NCBI RefSeq assembly: GCF_050157905.1
Contig: NZ_JBKIWZ010000001.1
Coordinates: forward strand, 1,612,001-1,676,000
Source of the DNA: Pantoea sp050157905
GTDB taxonomy: Bacteria > Pseudomonadota > Gammaproteobacteria > Enterobacterales > Enterobacteriaceae
DNA length: 64,000 nucleotides
Direction: 5' to 3'
Shown here piece after piece: positions 61,576-64,000 of the stretch; the first letter of the stretch is position 1; each line of letters starts with the position of its first letter. Made by a program: the position numbers and the translations under genes. Under the pieces are notes generated by a model. That model did no database searches and was not told where the DNA came from. It saw nothing but the letters and a program-made list of their open reading frames with translations.

Positions 61576-62515
61576 TATGCGTACTCCTCTACGATAATTA
61601 TCCCACTGGTCCCGTTTCCGCCTGCAGTGGTTACGGAAGCTGATCGGCCAACAGCAGAACCGCCCCTGCCCGCACCATATCCAAAGGCAGATTTAGCCAC
61701 GTTAGACCCACGAATTCCTCCGCCACCAACTCCAAGCTTACTGTCTGCACCCCTTCCCGACTTAAGCGTACTTTGTCCTACTGTAGCGCTTAATGAAAGA
61801 GGGCCTACTCCTACAGAGGCTGGAGTGCCAAAAGCAAGGCCGCTTCCTGATGGGCCGCTACCTGCATCCATATCAACCCCAGCGCTGATCCCTGCACCAG
61901 TCTGACCAATAAAGCCGCCAGCTTCCCCGGGCACTATCAAATACGTTCCGAACGTGCTTTGCCCGCCTGCACCGCCTGCACCACCAGCGCCCCCTGTAAC
62001 TGGCACCCCAGCAGATCCAACAGTCACTGCCACCGAAGCTACAGCAGATACATCAATCATGGTGCTTTCTGCATAAGCTCCAGAATTGCCACCCCACGCA
62101 GCAGCAATCTGAGATGAAGATGTAACTTCCGTTCCTCCGCCGGCACCACCACCGCCAAGGGCCTTTACTCTTACTTTTTTGTTCCAGCTGTTTTGGTGTA
62201 GGTTCCGCTGGATGTAAACACCTGAACATTAAGAAGCCTGCCGGGAGTGAGGGCTGTCATAGAGGACTTGAGGTTTGCGAGTATAGTGACAGGAGTACCA
62301 TTATCCAGCACATCAACCGACGCTGAGTCGGCAATAAACTGTGCCAGCACATACGCCATTGTTGATGACTGGCGTAAGGCCTTATTGATTTGCGCAGATG
62401 ACGCCTTACCTGACTGGAATCCGGTCAGCAATGCGGCCAGCGCCTCATAATCCGCCTGGCTTGTAACATTGGCGCCAGCGCCGATACCAAACGCCTTAAA
62501 GTTATTCGTAGCCAT
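61575..62515 (-). CDS. Glycine-rich phage tail fibre protein, interrupted by a -1 frameshift
   Basis: Receptor-binding tail fibre. The first frame, from ATG at 62515 (MATNNFKAFGIGAGANVTSQ), gives 114 codons ending FTSSGTYTKTAGTKK and a TAA at 62171. The -1 frame continues without a gap as VRVKALGGGGAGGGTEVTSS ... and then a Gly/Ala/Ser-rich domain to IIIVEEYA at 61575. The joint is the heptamer A AAA AAG. Intact relatives read TKTAGTKK-(V/I)-x-V-x-x-L/Q-GGGGAGGG in one frame. Overlaps the upstream DUF2612 gene stop (TAATG). Confidence 0.75.
62174..62180 (-). promoter_or_regulatory. A AAA AAG slippery heptamer in the tail fibre gene
   Basis: Minus strand ACA-AAA-AAG-TAA: the slippery sequence A AAA AAG is in the correct phase and followed at once by a stop. 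A -1 slip gives GTA-AGA-GTA and enters the glycine-rich frame. A weak GGC/GCC stem lies downstream. Programmed frameshifting, loss or gain of one A, or a sequencing error are all possible. Confidence 0.55.
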
Positions 62516-63195
62516 TACAGTGTTGTCTCCCATGCGCCATCATTAAATCCGGCGATATATTCGTTATCCATGTCGAAACCAAAAAATCGGGTTCCTACTG
62601 ATGGGGTTTTTATTGAAGGGGTTTGTATGTCGCCAGCCCAAACGCCTGCGGCTTTAACGGTGAGATAGCCTTGCCTGATTACGGCCAGTAACTCGAGAGA
62701 GACCTGAGAAATGTCCACTTCAGGAAATACCCATACAGAAATAGTCATGTCCTGATTGTCGACAATCTGCATTTTCAGGCCGGAGCCATCCAGGGCGGTT
62801 TCAAGAATCGAAGGAAGTGAGTCGTTTTGTCCGTCCCAGTTGTTGATGGCTATTTTTGCCTTGAGAATGATGCGGTAGGTGTCGTCGCTAAGGCTGGTGT
62901 AACCCGCATCGGGATCATAAGGCCCCTGCCAGACACCCTGGTCCCAACCCAGCCCCGCAGTATCGAATGAGAAATAAACCCCTGATATTGGCTGGCTGAC
63001 AATACGACTTCTGCCGATCCATTCACCCAGCGCATCAAGCTGCACGCCGATTGCCTCATCAATATCAAACGCTGAAATCAGCTCATACATCGCGTCGCAA
63101 ATGTCGCTAAGTGGACGGGTCGACAAATCAACATGCTCAACAAACAGGGGCTTTCCCCTGTGGTAGTTGGTAATCCGGTCGGTATATTTACTCAT
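62515..63195 (-). CDS. Phage baseplate/tail protein (DUF2612 type)
   Basis: 226 residues. ITNYHRGKPLFVEHVDLSTR, AIGVQLDALGEWIGRSR and TYRIILKAKIAINNWDGQND are typical of DUF2612 baseplate proteins found in contractile-tailed phages. It sits between the baseplate J and tail fibre genes, overlapping both by a few bases. Confidence 0.8.
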   Translation of the reverse strand: MSKYTDRITNYHRGKPLFVEHVDLSTRPLSDICDAMYELISAFDIDEAIGVQLDALGEWIGRSRIVSQPISGVYFSFDTAGLGWDQGVWQGPYDPDAGYTSLSDDTYRIILKAKIAINNWDGQNDSLPSILETALDGSGLKMQIVDNQDMTISVWVFPEVDISQVSLELLAVIRQGYLTVKAAGVWAGDIQTPSIKTPSVGTRFFGFDMDNEYIAGFNDGAWETTL

Positions 63196-64000
63196 GGCGA
63201 TACCGTGATAGAGATGTTTGCTGTGCTGCCGGTGGCCGATTCGTTATAGGCGATGACGATGTTTGAAGCAGATACCGCACCGGCTGACTTTCCTATCTGC
63301 AGGCTGTTGATGTCGTAATAACGGGCATTTCCACCACTGACCACGCCAAGGTTTGCAGGTGAATAAAGGCGGCTGAGAAGGACGTCATCTCCTATCGTAA
63401 GCGAGTTGATGTAGTCTGCTATCGCCTGCTTAATCTGCTCGCCAATTTGCGTGGTGTAACCGGTGAAAACCTTGAGGACCAGCGCCACGTAAATCGGAAC
63501 ATTGGTGGGCCGTGAAAAACTGGTGGCATGGGGGTTGCCGTACTTGTCTGGCACCTGAGTCGTTGTGCTGCCGAACGTCCCCACGCCCTGACCCTTTTTT
63601 CCCCGTATGGTTTGCGCTATCAGCGTGACATCACCACCCTCCACTATGGTTGCAATAGAGTGGCCGGGAATACCATTAGCGTCCGCTGCGCCCGTGTGAT
63701 TCTCATAAAACTTGTGGCGGGTTACTCCGGACACATTGGCCAGCGCACCATCTACTGCCTCAAATGGTGTCAGGGATGGGATAGCAACGCTCTGGACCTG
63801 TCTGATACGCAGTGCTGAGTCTTTTTCTGCATCAGAACCTACTGTGGCCGTAACTGAGTTAGTGACCGCAGTCCAGCCGCGCGTAGGCGTGTTGATCTGC
63901 GTAATTGAGCCAATAACCGCCGCCACCGCACCAGCCACTGCGCTTGTTGCTGTTACCGAAACCGACCCACCAACGCCGATAGTCACACTAGCGGGAAGAT
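63192..64000 (-). CDS. Baseplate J-like (gp47) protein, partial
   Basis: C-terminal ~269 codons of a baseplate wedge protein. The frame is open to the window edge (LPASVTIGVGGSV), so the internal GTG at 63986 is not the true start. Blocks such as SDAEKDSALRIRQVQSVAIP and NVSGVTRHKFYENHT are the baseplate J core. It suggests a myovirus-type tail, prophage or tailocin. Confidence 0.88.
   Translation of the reverse strand, partial: LPASVTIGVGGSVSVTATSAVAGAVAAVIGSITQINTPTRGWTAVTNSVTATVGSDAEKDSALRIRQVQSVAIPSLTPFEAVDGALANVSGVTRHKFYENHTGAADANGIPGHSIATIVEGGDVTLIAQTIRGKKGQGVGTFGSTTTQVPDKYGNPHATSFSRPTNVPIYVALVLKVFTGYTTQIGEQIKQAIADYINSLTIGDDVLLSRLYSPANLGVVSGGNARYYDINSLQIGKSAGAVSASNIVIAYNESATGSTANISITVSP

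Overview
The window looks like chromosomal DNA of a motile enterobacterium of the Erwiniaceae, most likely Pantoea or a close relative. This is inferred from protein similarity to E. coli/Salmonella orthologues, from the order of the chemotaxis and flagellar genes, and from the moderately high GC content. No database search was possible. Most of the window is core genome. The accessory parts are the prophage at the right end, two very large glycosyltransferases in the flagellar locus, and two unusual repeat arrays.

Layout. 1-8.0 kb (minus strand): flhDC, then motA-motB-cheA-cheW and two chemoreceptors, the second cut by the window edge. The flhD leader carries a near-perfect CRP site and a candidate Rcs box. 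8.9-11.2 kb: otsBA (trehalose synthesis). 11.6-15.2 kb: eptA-basR-basS (lipid A phosphoethanolamine and its two-component system), followed by a convergent 39-codon membrane-protein gene preceded by a consensus PmrA/BasR box. 15.3-16.5 kb: a flavin-reductase-like gene and msrA. 16.6-17.5 kb: tRNA-Ser(GGA) followed by four ~174-bp tandem repeats, each ending in a copy of the tRNA 3' end. 17.5-20.6 kb: a beta-glucoside-type PTS permease and an AscG-like repressor with two operators. 21-31.7 kb: phoH, efeUOB (efeO frameshifted) with a Fur box, and divergent putP/putA with GTTGCA PutA sites (putA frameshifted). 31.7-33.6 kb: GC-rich multi-hairpin repeats in both orientations. 33.6-38.4 kb: a YcfT-like acyltransferase, then tcyN-tcyL-tcyJ-dcyD (cystine uptake and D-cysteine breakdown).

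38.6-52.2 kb is the second flagellar block: fliZ, fliA, an HNH-domain protein, two ~1,130-1,180-residue multidomain glycosyltransferases and fliC on the minus strand, then fliD-fliS-fliT on the plus strand. sigma-28 promoters are visible at fliA, fliC (two in tandem) and fliD. The glycosyltransferases sit where flagellin-modifying genes are found in other bacteria. 52.3-55.8 kb: amyA, yedD, a small conserved gene, an IraP-like RpoS stabiliser, and a DinI/MsgA gene under a perfect LexA box.

56.2-57.7 kb holds a small regulated module: two overlapping genes for membrane/coiled-coil proteins, divergent from a CI-type repressor whose peptidase dyad is lost, with palindromic operators between them. 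From about 59.3 kb to the right edge is a prophage or phage-tail locus: a UmuD'-like protein, an A/T-rich acyltransferase (probable lysogenic conversion), tail fibre assembly, a glycine-rich tail fibre interrupted at an A AAA AAG slippery heptamer, a DUF2612-type protein and a baseplate J protein that runs off the window.
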